A stretch of DNA of 36,381 nt from Methylacidiphilales bacterium. Its GTDB lineage: Bacteria > Verrucomicrobiota > Verrucomicrobiia > Methylacidiphilales > UBA1321. The notes under the pieces were generated by a model that had not been told where the DNA came from, did no database searches, and was given only the letters and a program-made list of their open reading frames with translations. The stretch lies in contig JAJSLI010000056.1 of assembly GCA_021272315.1 (NCBI GenBank), forward strand, positions 1-36,381, written 5' to 3'. Every line of letters begins with the position of its first letter. The stretch's first letter is position 1. Shown here one piece after another: positions 15,301 to 22,923 of the stretch. The position numbers and the translations under genes were made by a program.

Positions 15301-17795
15301 CGCTCTCGGTGACGAATACTTATACAGGCGGTACCATTGTCAACGACGGGACCCTGCAAATCATCGGCTCCGGCACTCTCGGCAGCACAACCGGTACCCT
15401 AACTCTTAATGCGGGGATTCTCGATCTAGGGGGAACCACCCAGACTCAGGGAGAAGTCTATTTCTCGGGGGGCACGCTTCAAAATGGCACCCTCAACGCC
15501 GGTTCTTTTTCCGTTACTGGGACCAACGCCGAGAGCGCCAATCTGGGCGGATCGGGTGCCTTGACCGTCAATAACTCCAGCAAGCTGACTTTCACCGGCC
15601 AAGGTAGTTACACCGGGGGCACGACCATCGACGCCACCGGTATATTGCAGGTGGGTAGCGGAGGAACCATCGGCTCTCTCGGCTCCGGGACTATCACCGG
15701 CGTGTCGGGAAGCAGCCTGATTTACGATCTCACCAACAGTGTCACGGTAACCAACGTGATTTCCGGTGCAATGACGCTCACGCAAGAAGGCGGCGGCACG
15801 CTCATACTCACAGGGTCCAACACCTTTTCCGGCCAAACCAGCATCAATGCAGGGGCGATCGACGTTGAGAATGGCAGCGCATTGGGAACAAGCTCAACCA
15901 CGGTGACTAATGAGACTGCGCTTCAACTTCAGGGAAACATTACTCTAAGTGGTGGTTCACAAGGCATCAGCGGTTCGGGTATTTCCTCCAACGGCGCCAT
16001 TGAAAACATCAGCGGGGTCAACACGATTTCGGACTACGTCTATCTTAATTCCTCCGCCACCATTGGATCGGACGCCGGCACACTCATCATCAGCGAAGAA
16101 ACCCTTCCCTCCAATTCAGGCTCTACTACCAATTTGACCCTTATCGGGGCCGGAAATGGCATCATCACAAGCGATCTACTACTTTTCTCGGGAGGGCTCA
16201 TTAAATCCGGCAGCGGCACGTGGACTCTTACTGGATCAAGTACTTTTACGGGTAACACCACGATTAACAATGGTGTCCTTAAAGTCGGTTTGTTGGCTGC
16301 GTTGGGCAGCGCACAGCCGTTGGGCGAAAGCAGCAACGTGTTGTTCACAGGCGCGAGCGCATCGGCGCCCGGTATCCTGCAATACACCGGCGGGACAACT
16401 ACGCTTTATCAAAACCTTACTGTCTCCACGGGCGATTACGGCACGGTCAATAACAGCGGCGGCGGGGTGCTGGACTTGAGCGGCAACATCAGCAAAAACG
16501 GCAGCGTTTTCACCCTCGCCGGGGGCAAGTTCGTGGTAAGCGGCCAGATCACCGGCAGCAACAGCGGTTCCGACCTTGACCTTGGCAGCACGTCCTACGG
16601 CGGCGCGGCGCAGGTCGCCCTGACCACGACCAACAGTTACAACGGCCCGACGGTCATCACCGACGGCAGCTACCTGTTGACGACGACCAACAACGCGCTG
16701 CCGACGGCGCCGGCCTCTAATGTCACCTTGGGAACCAACACGGACAGCGGGGTCATTAACACCCTGGACCTGGCGGGCACGAGTGAAACGGTGGCGTCGT
16801 TGAACGTCGGCTCAACCAGCAACAACGTGATCAATCAGGTCATCAGCAGCGCCAGCACCGGCAGCGGGACCAATTTAAGCATCAGCACGTCGAACAGCGT
16901 CACCACGGGCACGCTGACGGTCGACTACGCGACGACGAGCACGAATGACACCTTCAGCGGCTTGTTGGGCGGGAGCGGTGCGGCGACCAACTTCGGGTTG
17001 GTCAAGAGCGGGGGCGGGACGCTGGTGCTGAGCGGGACCAATACCTACACCGGCCCGACGACGATCAACGGCGGCACGCTGCTGGTGACGGGCTCGACGG
17101 TGAGCCCGACCAACACGATCAACAGTGGCGGCACCTTGCAGGGCACCGGTTCGGTCAAGGGGATCATCGTGAACAGCGGGGGCAATCTTACGCCCGGCGG
17201 GGCAGGATTCAGTCCGGCGGAAACGCTGGCGGGGACGACCAACAATATTCTTTACGCCACGAGCCTTGCGCTCAATGCGGGATCGAGCCTGACCTACAAT
17301 CTCTATAGTTCGCCGGTCAGTCCGCCCCTCACCCAGGCGTTGGGCGGCAACGAGATCAATCTGAGCGGGGGCGTGTTGACGCTGGGATCGTTGGGGACGG
17401 GAACGAACGCGCTGACGCTCAACTTTAATGGCTCCGGTACGCCGGGTTACGGGACGCTGAGCAATGGGCAGCCTGCGATCTACGATTTGATCACGGATTT
17501 CAGTTCGACGATCACGGCGGCGCAGTTGAACAGTGATTTGAGTGACGGCGACATCGTGCTCAACAATCTCGACGGCCTGAGCGGTACGAATGCTCTCTCT
17601 TACGCGGATTTCTCCATTGTCGGCTCGGGAGGCGACTTGACTCTGCAATTGAATCTCGTGCCGGAGCCGGACACCTGGGTCATGTTCGCCCTGGGCCTGG
17701 GTCTGCTGGCTTTTTGGGGCGGGCGCAGGCGGCGTGGCAAGTTTCTGTCGTCCCGATGGGACTTTTCCAAAATGACACCCCCCACCCGGCACTAG
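12348..17795 (+). CDS. Giant autotransporter-type beta-strand repeat protein with PEP-CTERM signal
   Basis: This 1815-residue exported surface protein carries an extended signal peptide (residues 1-48, hydrophobic core LLRCLLLPALFISQSLTAHA). About a dozen autotransporter-associated beta-strand repeats follow, with the core pattern L-T-G-x-N-T-Y-x-G-G-T-x-I-x-x-G-T-L-x-V-G, rich in Thr, Ser, Gly and Asn, predicting a long right-handed beta-helix. There is no C-terminal beta-barrel. Instead residues 1771-1796 form a PEP-CTERM sorting signal: VPEPDTW, the hydrophobic stretch VMFALGLGLLAFW, then RRRR. This routes the protein through an exosortase such as that at 1-240. Unusually, about 19 residues follow the basic cluster. 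The ATG is supported by AAGG six bases upstream; ATG 12396 is the alternative. Confidence 0.93.
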   Translation: MTLNKEPTRWPAASFGMFPKWVVTPFNLLRCLLLPALFISQSLTAHAQSATWTVDTNGNWSTGSNWSTGAAPGSTNSTTNSNTAIFPNMENGAGLTITINQTNLNIGSIDVTGSDNGYYFIGTTNGNPLLLSSGGSITMNGVDSGIYAPLILEPANSTSNGTYAFIAGSSEDGFGPVAGFEGNISGGTTTGTITLNLIAGSQGQVRINGNISNGGASSLGITVSGPGNVGLYGTNTYTGPTTVNSGVLQLEGSVSSASTLVVGGGTVNYEANGSSQTVNGLTINPGFSAVNAYVYTNETLNLGAITRNAGGMIDFNNGTGAGTPGSLYTTTTNTNGIIGPWAVYGSGTSMAYAVSGGTNSPISAYTGATTASSGTLYNVTNSNTNYTYAGSGSTAILINNITGNTLQVTGTGLTIANTGSSITLNGLMNSGTGNLVIGGTGNVIIGSNNELDVVTANNEIQISSVVTGTGSIVLASASPTNTGLGLYGNNTYSGGTVVTSGTLDIGASGTSPSNSAIGTGTLTLENGVYLANNSGSAVTLATDNTQIWNGSFSFTGSNALSFGSGNITLNASSVTISNLSSSSLTENGNIGGTGNLILNNSTIGSIFLTGNISNAGTITNMGLGSGTISGVIGPNVTGVIENGGNLILTGSNTYTSGTIIISGTLQVGNDGTTGNLGSGGVLDGGTLKYDRSNTLVESNAISGGGSVEQISSGTLILTGTNTFSGGLTINAGTVQVAGSGTLGSTTNAVTVDGTLDLNGTTQTIGALTGDFAILNSSNGTTSTLTIGNGITNTFENATYSGIIENNSGSGGTVALVKTGAGTEILTANNTYSGGTTINAGTLVVGDDTSTGSLGTGAIVDNGSLAYALSTNDTVGNSISGSGSVTQGYYSTLTLTGSNSYTGGTVLNGGELSLGSSGAIGTIGTITFNGGELQFSSSNTTDYSSRFSTTEDQIFAIDTNGQSITFASSLSSSGGELEKFGAGTLTLSVTNTYTGGTIVNDGTLQIIGSGTLGSTTGTLTLNAGILDLGGTTQTQGEVYFSGGTLQNGTLNAGSFSVTGTNAESANLGGSGALTVNNSSKLTFTGQGSYTGGTTIDATGILQVGSGGTIGSLGSGTITGVSGSSLIYDLTNSVTVTNVISGAMTLTQEGGGTLILTGSNTFSGQTSINAGAIDVENGSALGTSSTTVTNETALQLQGNITLSGGSQGISGSGISSNGAIENISGVNTISDYVYLNSSATIGSDAGTLIISEETLPSNSGSTTNLTLIGAGNGIITSDLLLFSGGLIKSGSGTWTLTGSSTFTGNTTINNGVLKVGLLAALGSAQPLGESSNVLFTGASASAPGILQYTGGTTTLYQNLTVSTGDYGTVNNSGGGVLDLSGNISKNGSVFTLAGGKFVVSGQITGSNSGSDLDLGSTSYGGAAQVALTTTNSYNGPTVITDGSYLLTTTNNALPTAPASNVTLGTNTDSGVINTLDLAGTSETVASLNVGSTSNNVINQVISSASTGSGTNLSISTSNSVTTGTLTVDYATTSTNDTFSGLLGGSGAATNFGLVKSGGGTLVLSGTNTYTGPTTINGGTLLVTGSTVSPTNTINSGGTLQGTGSVKGIIVNSGGNLTPGGAGFSPAETLAGTTNNILYATSLALNAGSSLTYNLYSSPVSPPLTQALGGNEINLSGGVLTLGSLGTGTNALTLNFNGSGTPGYGTLSNGQPAIYDLITDFSSTITAAQLNSDLSDGDIVLNNLDGLSGTNALSYADFSIVGSGGDLTLQLNLVPEPDTWVMFALGLGLLAFWGGRRRRGKFLSSRWDFSKMTPPTRH

Positions 17796-17818
17796 GGTCA
17801 GCGGCGGCTACCATTGGG

Positions 17819-17893
17819 GCGAGGTCACCCGGACAAGCTAGTTGTCCGGGCTACCAGAAAGAGGCACCGTCGCCCGGCGGTCGACGGCTACCA
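17819..17893. repeat. Dispersed palindromic repeat, copy 1
   Basis: This is the first of two copies of a GC-rich intergenic element. It starts GCGAGGTCACCCGGACAA and ends ACCGTCGCCCGGCGG plus TCGACGGCTACCA. It holds two hairpins: CCCGGACAA (17828-17836) with TTGTCCGGG (17842-17850), a perfect 9-bp stem with a 5-base loop, and CCGTCG (17867-17872) with CGACGG (17882-17887). Lying 23 bp after the PEP-CTERM protein stop, it may also end transcription. Confidence 0.75.
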
Positions 17894-17966
17894 GGGAGGC
17901 AGGCAAATGAGTGCGACGGTTATAAACCGCCGCTACATGGGGGATTGCTTCTTGTGACCTCGCAGA

Positions 17967-18052
17967 GCGAGGTCACCCGGACAACGCACGCGCACGAGGC
18001 GTAGCCGGGCTACCCGAAGGAGGCACCGTCGCCCGGCGGTCGACGGCTACCA
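17967..18052. repeat. Dispersed palindromic repeat, copy 2
   Basis: The ends are the same as in copy 1, but the central segment is 11 bases longer and different, so the first hairpin is lost and replaced by the short palindrome GTAGCCGGGCTAC. The right-hand portion is nearly identical to copy 1. It lies 41 bp past the stop of the convergent RND adaptor gene. No transposase is nearby, so the element resembles REP-like or MITE-like sequences. Confidence 0.75.
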
Positions 18053-18093
18053 ACGGAACTGATCCCCCGACGAGTCCGGGATGACGGAGCACG

Positions 18094-19377
18094 TCACTGC
18101 CTTGAGATTTGGGACTGGTCGTTGACCTGGACATGGGCGCCGTCGGTGAGGGAATCGGAGGGGTTGACGATGACGGAATCGGTTTCCTGCAGGCCGTCGA
18201 CGACTTCGAGTTTCGTGCCGAAATCGCGCCCGATCTTGATGTTCTGGAGGTGGACGGTGTTGTCGTCCATGTCAACGACGCCGACCTGGGCGCCTTGCGC
18301 GCGGAAGATGAGGGCGTTGCCCGGGATGACCAGCGGGGGATGCGAGGTGGTGATATCGAAGTGGACCTGGGCGTAGCCGCCGGGCAGGAGTTTGCCGTCT
18401 GCGTTGGGGATGTCGACCTCGGCGAGAAGGGTGAGGGAGTTGGGGTCGATGGACTGGGAGGTCCGCGTCAGGGTGCCGGTCACTTTCTGACCGGGCGAGG
18501 AGGCGAGGTCGAGGGTGGCGGTGATTCCCGGCACGATTTCGTCGCTGTAGTTTTCCGGGACGTTGACGTAGACGCGGAGCGTTTTCGTCTGAGCGACGCG
18601 GAACATTTCCTGCGAGGGGGTGGCGGTCTGGGAGGGCGCGCTGCCCGGGGCGGCGGAGCCGCTCCCGCTGCCGGTGACATAATCGCCGACGTCGATTTTT
18701 CGCGCGGTGACGATTCCGTCAAACGGGGCGGTGACTTCCTTGAAGACTTCCATTTGTTCGAGGCCGCGGACGTTCGCCTCGGCGGCGGCGAGGTTGGCTT
18801 CCTGAATGGCCACGCCCGCGTTTTGATTATCGACGTCCTGCTTGGAGACGGCGTTGGTCTTGAGCAGGTCGTTGTAACGGGCGGCGGTCATTTTGGCGAG
18901 GTCGAGATTGGCCTGGACCTGGGCCAGGGCGGCCCGGGACTGCAACAATTGCTGATCGATGACGGGCGTGTCGATTTCAGCGAGCAACTGGCCTGCCTTC
19001 ACCGGGGCGCCGATATCGACCAGCCAGCGTTTGACGTAGCCGCTGACCTGGGCGTAGACGGAGCTTTCCATTTCCGCCTGGACGGTGCCGGGCAGGACGA
19101 GATGGATGTCGGCCGCCCCCTTTTCGGGGTGCACGACGTAAACGGTGGAGACCGCCATTTGCCGGGTGGCGGAGGCCAGGGCTTCCTGCGCCTGGTAACG
19201 CTGGAAGAAGACATAGACCGCCGCGCCGCCTAAAATGAGCAGGAAGATAAACGCGTAAAACCAGAAGAAGCTCCGCTTCTTCTTTTTCGGGGTCGCGGTT
19301 GCGGGACGCATGATGGGATTCTTCTCGACCATGATTCTATTCGTATCGGGATTACCGTGGCCGTTATGGGTCAACAT
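18094..19377 (-). CDS. RND efflux periplasmic adaptor subunit
   Basis: This protein of about 427 residues is a membrane-fusion protein that links an RND pump in the inner membrane to an outer-membrane channel. A short cytoplasmic head with KKKKR precedes one membrane anchor (FFWFYAFIFLLILGGAAVYVFF). The barrel-sandwich/lipoyl half-motifs follow (VSGYVKRWLVDIGAPVKAGQLLAEIDTP and APFDGIVTARKIDVGDYV), separated by an alpha-helical hairpin (about residues 120-190). A beta-barrel and membrane-proximal domain end the protein. I chose the ATG at 19377, one base after the permease stop; a TTG at 19389 would overlap it. The gene is downstream of the permease, the reverse of the usual acrAB order. Substrate is unknown. 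Confidence 0.9.
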   Translation of the reverse strand: MLTHNGHGNPDTNRIMVEKNPIMRPATATPKKKKRSFFWFYAFIFLLILGGAAVYVFFQRYQAQEALASATRQMAVSTVYVVHPEKGAADIHLVLPGTVQAEMESSVYAQVSGYVKRWLVDIGAPVKAGQLLAEIDTPVIDQQLLQSRAALAQVQANLDLAKMTAARYNDLLKTNAVSKQDVDNQNAGVAIQEANLAAAEANVRGLEQMEVFKEVTAPFDGIVTARKIDVGDYVTGSGSGSAAPGSAPSQTATPSQEMFRVAQTKTLRVYVNVPENYSDEIVPGITATLDLASSPGQKVTGTLTRTSQSIDPNSLTLLAEVDIPNADGKLLPGGYAQVHFDITTSHPPLVIPGNALIFRAQGAQVGVVDMDDNTVHLQNIKIGRDFGTKLEVVDGLQETDSVIVNPSDSLTDGAHVQVNDQSQISRQ

Positions 19378-19378
19378 A

Positions 19379-22300
19379 TTATGATTCAATTGGATGGGCT
19401 ATAACAGGAGCAACTTCGCCGGGGTGAGGTCCTGCGGACGGCAGCCCTGCGGACGGGAGAGGCTGTGGTTCCTGATCGGACCTTCCGCGAATGAGGCTGT
19501 AAACCACCGGGACAAAGAAGAGGGTGGCGACGGTGGCGACAATCAGGCCGCCGATGACCGCGCGGCCCAAGGGCGCATTTTGTTCGCCACCTTCGCCGAG
19601 GCCGAGCGCCATGGGGACCATGCCGATGATCATGGCCAGGGCGGTCATGATGACGGGTCGCAGGCGGGTGGTCCCCGCTTCAAACACGGCCTGATGGGCG
19701 TTATGGAGTTCAGCCATCCTCTCCTTGGCAAAGGAGATGACGAGGATGCTGTTGGCGGTGGCCACGCCGATGCACATGATGGCGCCCATCAAGGCGGGCA
19801 CGCTCAAGGTGGTGCCCGTGAGGAACAACATCCAGACGATGCCGGCCAGCGCGCCGGGCAGCGCCATGATGATGATGAACGGCTCCGTCCAGGACTGGAA
19901 ATTGACGACCATGAGCAGGTAAACGAAGATGATCGCGCCGACGAGACCCTGACCCAGACCGGTGAAGGAGTCGTTCATCGTCAGCACCTGGCCGCGCACG
20001 GCCAGATGGGTCGTCTTGGGCGCTTCCTTTTGCGCGTTCGCGACGATCTTATTCACCGCCGCGGAAATGGCGCCGAGGTCACGGTCCTGAACGTTGGCGT
20101 AAACGTCGATGACCGGAAGAACGCCGTAATGATAGACCGTGCCCGGTTCGGAATTTCGGGTGATGGTCGCGAGGTTGGCGAGGACCTGGGACGAATTGGT
20201 TCCGTGCACCGGCAGGTTTTCCAGGTCCTGAATGGAACTGATGTTGTATTGGGGCGCCTGGACGACGACGTTGTAGCTGACTCCATTGCTGGGATCGAGC
20301 CAGAAAGCCGGGGCGGTCTGGAAGCTGCCGCTCAGGGTATTGAGGACGGTGGTCGCAATGTTGCTCGCGGTGATGCCGAGCTGCTCGGCCTGGGAGCGTT
20401 CCATGGTGACGGCGAACTGCGGCTCGTCGTAGACCTGCTGAACATGGACGTCGACCGCGCCGGGAACCTGTTGGAGTTGGTCGGCCATTTTGTGGGCCAG
20501 CGCGAGGTTCCCGTTCACGTTCCGGCCTATAAGCTGGATGTCGATGGGGGCGGACAACCCGAAGTTGAGGATCTGGTTGACGATGTCCGAGGGCTGGAAG
20601 AAGAACGACGTGCCGGGGAATTGGCGGGGGAGATCGATGCGGAGTTTGCGCTGATAATCGGCGGTGGGCTTATGGCCCGGGTTGAGCGAAACCATGATGT
20701 CTCCATCGGCGGTCCCGATGACGCCGGAATTCGAATAGGAGAGGTTGATGCTGCTGTAGGGAACGCCGAGGTTGTCCAAAATTCCCCCCAGTTCATTGGC
20801 CGGGATGTCCTTGCGGATCACGGCCTCGATCTGGTCGCAGAGTTTGGCCGTTTCCTCGATGCGGGTGCCGGTCTTGGCCCTGATGTGGAGCTTGAATTGC
20901 CCGGCGTCGACGGTCGGGAAAAAATCCTGCCCGAGAAAGGGAACGAGGATCATGCTGCCGAGGCAAAGACCGAGGAAAACGAGGGCGAAGAGGCCGCGAT
21001 GATGCAGCGCCCCGCCCAGCAAATCGCCATAGCCCTCGCGCACGCGATGAAAACCGGCATCGAACTTTTGGTGGAGCCGGCTGAAAAATCCCGCTTTTTG
21101 GCCCGAGGCCCCGGCCTTTTCATCCGCATGCTCGGCCGACTTGGCCTTGAGCAGGTACATGGCCAGTGTCGGAACCAGGGTGCGGGAGAGGACGTAAGAG
21201 GCCAGGACGGCGAACACCACCGCTTCGGCCAGCGGGATGAAGAGATACCGGGCGACGCCGGAGAGCAGGAACATCGGCACGAAGACGATGCAAATGCAAA
21301 GGGAGGAGACGAAAGCGGGCACGGCAATCTGGCTGGCGCCCTGGAGAATCCCCTCGTGGAGATCCATCCCCTTGTCGAGGTAACGGTCGATATTTTCAAT
21401 CGTCACCGTGGCATCATCGACGAGGATGCCGACGGCCAGGGCGAGGCCGCCGAGGGTCATGATGTTGATCGTCTCTCCCAGTGCGTTGAGGATGAGGATG
21501 GAAGTCAGCACCGACAGTGGAATGGAGATGGCGATGATCATCGTGCTTTTCCAGTCTCCCAGAAAGAGCAGGATCATCAGGGCGGTGAGGCAGGCGGCGA
21601 TGATGCCTTCCCTGATGACGCCATTGATGGAAGCGCGGACGAAGATCGACTGGTCGAAGAGGGTCCGGATCTGGAGGTCTTCCGGCAGGCTGGGCTTGAG
21701 CTTCGGTATCAGGGCCTTGACGTGGGCCACAATATCGAGGGTGGAGACGTTTCCATTTTTCAGGATGGAGATAAGGGTTGAGCGGACGCCGTCCTGCCGG
21801 ACGATATTGGTCTGGGGCGCGAAGCCGTCCCGGACGTGGGCGACGTCGCGGATATAAATGATCGTTCCGTTGACCGTCCTGATCGGAAGATTGTTCAAAG
21901 CCTCGACGGTTTGCGGACTGCCGTTCAAGGCGATGTCGTATTCCAGCGAGCCTATTTTTGCCGTGCCCGAAGGCAGGATCAGGTTCTGGGCGTTGATGGC
22001 GTTGACCACGTCGAGCGGCACCAGGCCGAGGGACTGGAGCTTGGGAATGTCAATATCGACCACGATCTCCCGTTGTTTGCCTCCGTAAGGATAGGGAGAA
22101 GCCAATCCTTGAATGGTGGTCAACGGGGGGCGGATGGTGTTGAGCGAAAGATCGTTGAGAGTCTGTTCGGAAAGCGTCTGGCTGGCCAAGCTCAACTGGA
22201 TGATGGGCACGCTGGAGGCGCTGTACTGGATGATGAGCGGTGGCGTGGTACCGACGGGCAGGGATCGGAGTTGGGTCTGGCAAAGGGCGGTGACCTGCGC

Positions 22301-22636
22301 CATGGCCATGTCGATCCTGACCGACGGATGAAAATAGACCTTGATCACGCCAATGCCGTTGAGTGATTGCGATTCGGTATGCTCGATGTCGTTGACGATC
22401 GTGGTCAGGCCCCGTTCCACGGGGGTGACGATCCGTTGCTCCATCTGTTGCGGAGAAAATCCGGTGTAGTTCCAAAGAACGCTGATCACCGGGATGTCGA
22501 TATTGGGGAAAATATCGACGGACATCCCGGGCGTCGCAGGTGTCCCGAGGATGACGATCGGGCTGAGAATCAGGATCAGCAGGGCGGCCACCAAAAAGGT
22601 ATAAGGCCGATTGAGCGCTAATTTAACGATCCACAT
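19379..22636 (-). CDS. RND efflux permease (AcrB-like)
   Basis: This 1085-residue proton-driven inner-membrane exporter has the expected 12 membrane segments in two halves, each followed by a large periplasmic loop. The first-half relay motif LAVGILVDDATVTIEN (about residues 400-415) keeps the two Asp of AcrB (Asp407/Asp408). In the second half GVATANSILVISFAKE (about 958-973) replaces the AcrB Lys940 position with Ala, a variant I recall in some non-proteobacterial RND pumps. The substrate class cannot be read, but the family resembles HAE pumps for organic compounds rather than metals. The C-terminus contains an odd repeated LPSAGLPSAGP segment encoded by a dispersed DNA word. No outer-membrane factor gene lies nearby. 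Confidence 0.93.
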   Translation of the reverse strand: MWIVKLALNRPYTFLVAALLILILSPIVILGTPATPGMSVDIFPNIDIPVISVLWNYTGFSPQQMEQRIVTPVERGLTTIVNDIEHTESQSLNGIGVIKVYFHPSVRIDMAMAQVTALCQTQLRSLPVGTTPPLIIQYSASSVPIIQLSLASQTLSEQTLNDLSLNTIRPPLTTIQGLASPYPYGGKQREIVVDIDIPKLQSLGLVPLDVVNAINAQNLILPSGTAKIGSLEYDIALNGSPQTVEALNNLPIRTVNGTIIYIRDVAHVRDGFAPQTNIVRQDGVRSTLISILKNGNVSTLDIVAHVKALIPKLKPSLPEDLQIRTLFDQSIFVRASINGVIREGIIAACLTALMILLFLGDWKSTMIIAISIPLSVLTSILILNALGETINIMTLGGLALAVGILVDDATVTIENIDRYLDKGMDLHEGILQGASQIAVPAFVSSLCICIVFVPMFLLSGVARYLFIPLAEAVVFAVLASYVLSRTLVPTLAMYLLKAKSAEHADEKAGASGQKAGFFSRLHQKFDAGFHRVREGYGDLLGGALHHRGLFALVFLGLCLGSMILVPFLGQDFFPTVDAGQFKLHIRAKTGTRIEETAKLCDQIEAVIRKDIPANELGGILDNLGVPYSSINLSYSNSGVIGTADGDIMVSLNPGHKPTADYQRKLRIDLPRQFPGTSFFFQPSDIVNQILNFGLSAPIDIQLIGRNVNGNLALAHKMADQLQQVPGAVDVHVQQVYDEPQFAVTMERSQAEQLGITASNIATTVLNTLSGSFQTAPAFWLDPSNGVSYNVVVQAPQYNISSIQDLENLPVHGTNSSQVLANLATITRNSEPGTVYHYGVLPVIDVYANVQDRDLGAISAAVNKIVANAQKEAPKTTHLAVRGQVLTMNDSFTGLGQGLVGAIIFVYLLMVVNFQSWTEPFIIIMALPGALAGIVWMLFLTGTTLSVPALMGAIMCIGVATANSILVISFAKERMAELHNAHQAVFEAGTTRLRPVIMTALAMIIGMVPMALGLGEGGEQNAPLGRAVIGGLIVATVATLFFVPVVYSLIRGRSDQEPQPLPSAGLPSAGPHPGEVAPVIAHPIES
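19428..19461. repeat. Dispersed GC-rich word inside the permease 3' end
   Basis: CCTGCGGACGG occurs twice in near-tandem here. The first copy is part of a 17-bp word (19428-19444) that is the exact reverse complement of 7111-7127, the right arm of a long inverted repeat. On the permease strand it encodes the repeated LPSAG residues just before the C-terminus. Confidence 0.55.
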
Positions 22637-22923
22637 GGAATGTCAGAAACCTGCCGGTCATATGTCGTGAAGCATGAAGAATTGTTCCAACCCATTGTCG
22701 CTACGGAACCAAGAATTGATCAAAAGATAAAGAAAATCCAATTGGTTGCGTAGCAAGGAACTGGTCCAACCCTTTACAAGACGGCTGGCGCCGGGAAAGG
22801 TCACCCCTTCAGTTGGATGAACCTTCCTTGGTTTTGTAGAGCTTGATTAGGATTGCCAAGAGGCGAATGACCCGTCGATCCTATCACCAACCCCGGACGC
22901 GATGTTGTTCTTACCGGATTCAC
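22637..22923. other. Divergent intergenic region
   Basis: These 287 bp hold the divergent promoters of the RND operon (-) and the GH2-like gene (+). TTGTTCC (about 22682) and GGAACCAA (about 22705) form a loose inverted repeat, and the word TCCAACCC recurs near 22687 and 22764. I see no clear sigma-70 promoter, terminator or small gene. An open frame from 22843 into the GH2-like gene is read as leader, because the signal peptide starts at 22924. Confidence 0.5.

Noticed and set aside
16875-17792. A 305-codon minus-strand frame opposite the end of the PEP-CTERM protein
   Set aside because: The composition is low-complexity Arg/Gln/Ala, mirroring the Thr/Asn/Gly repeats of the real gene.
12348-17795. 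The repetitive DNA of the surface protein as a CRISPR or satellite array
   Set aside because: The repeats are degenerate protein repeats in a single long frame with no constant DNA repeat or spacer of equal length.
19394-21781. A 795-codon open frame on the plus strand opposite the RND permease
   Set aside because: The translation is dominated by Asp, Gly, Glu and His with no hydrophobic core, whereas the minus strand encodes an unmistakable RND permease.
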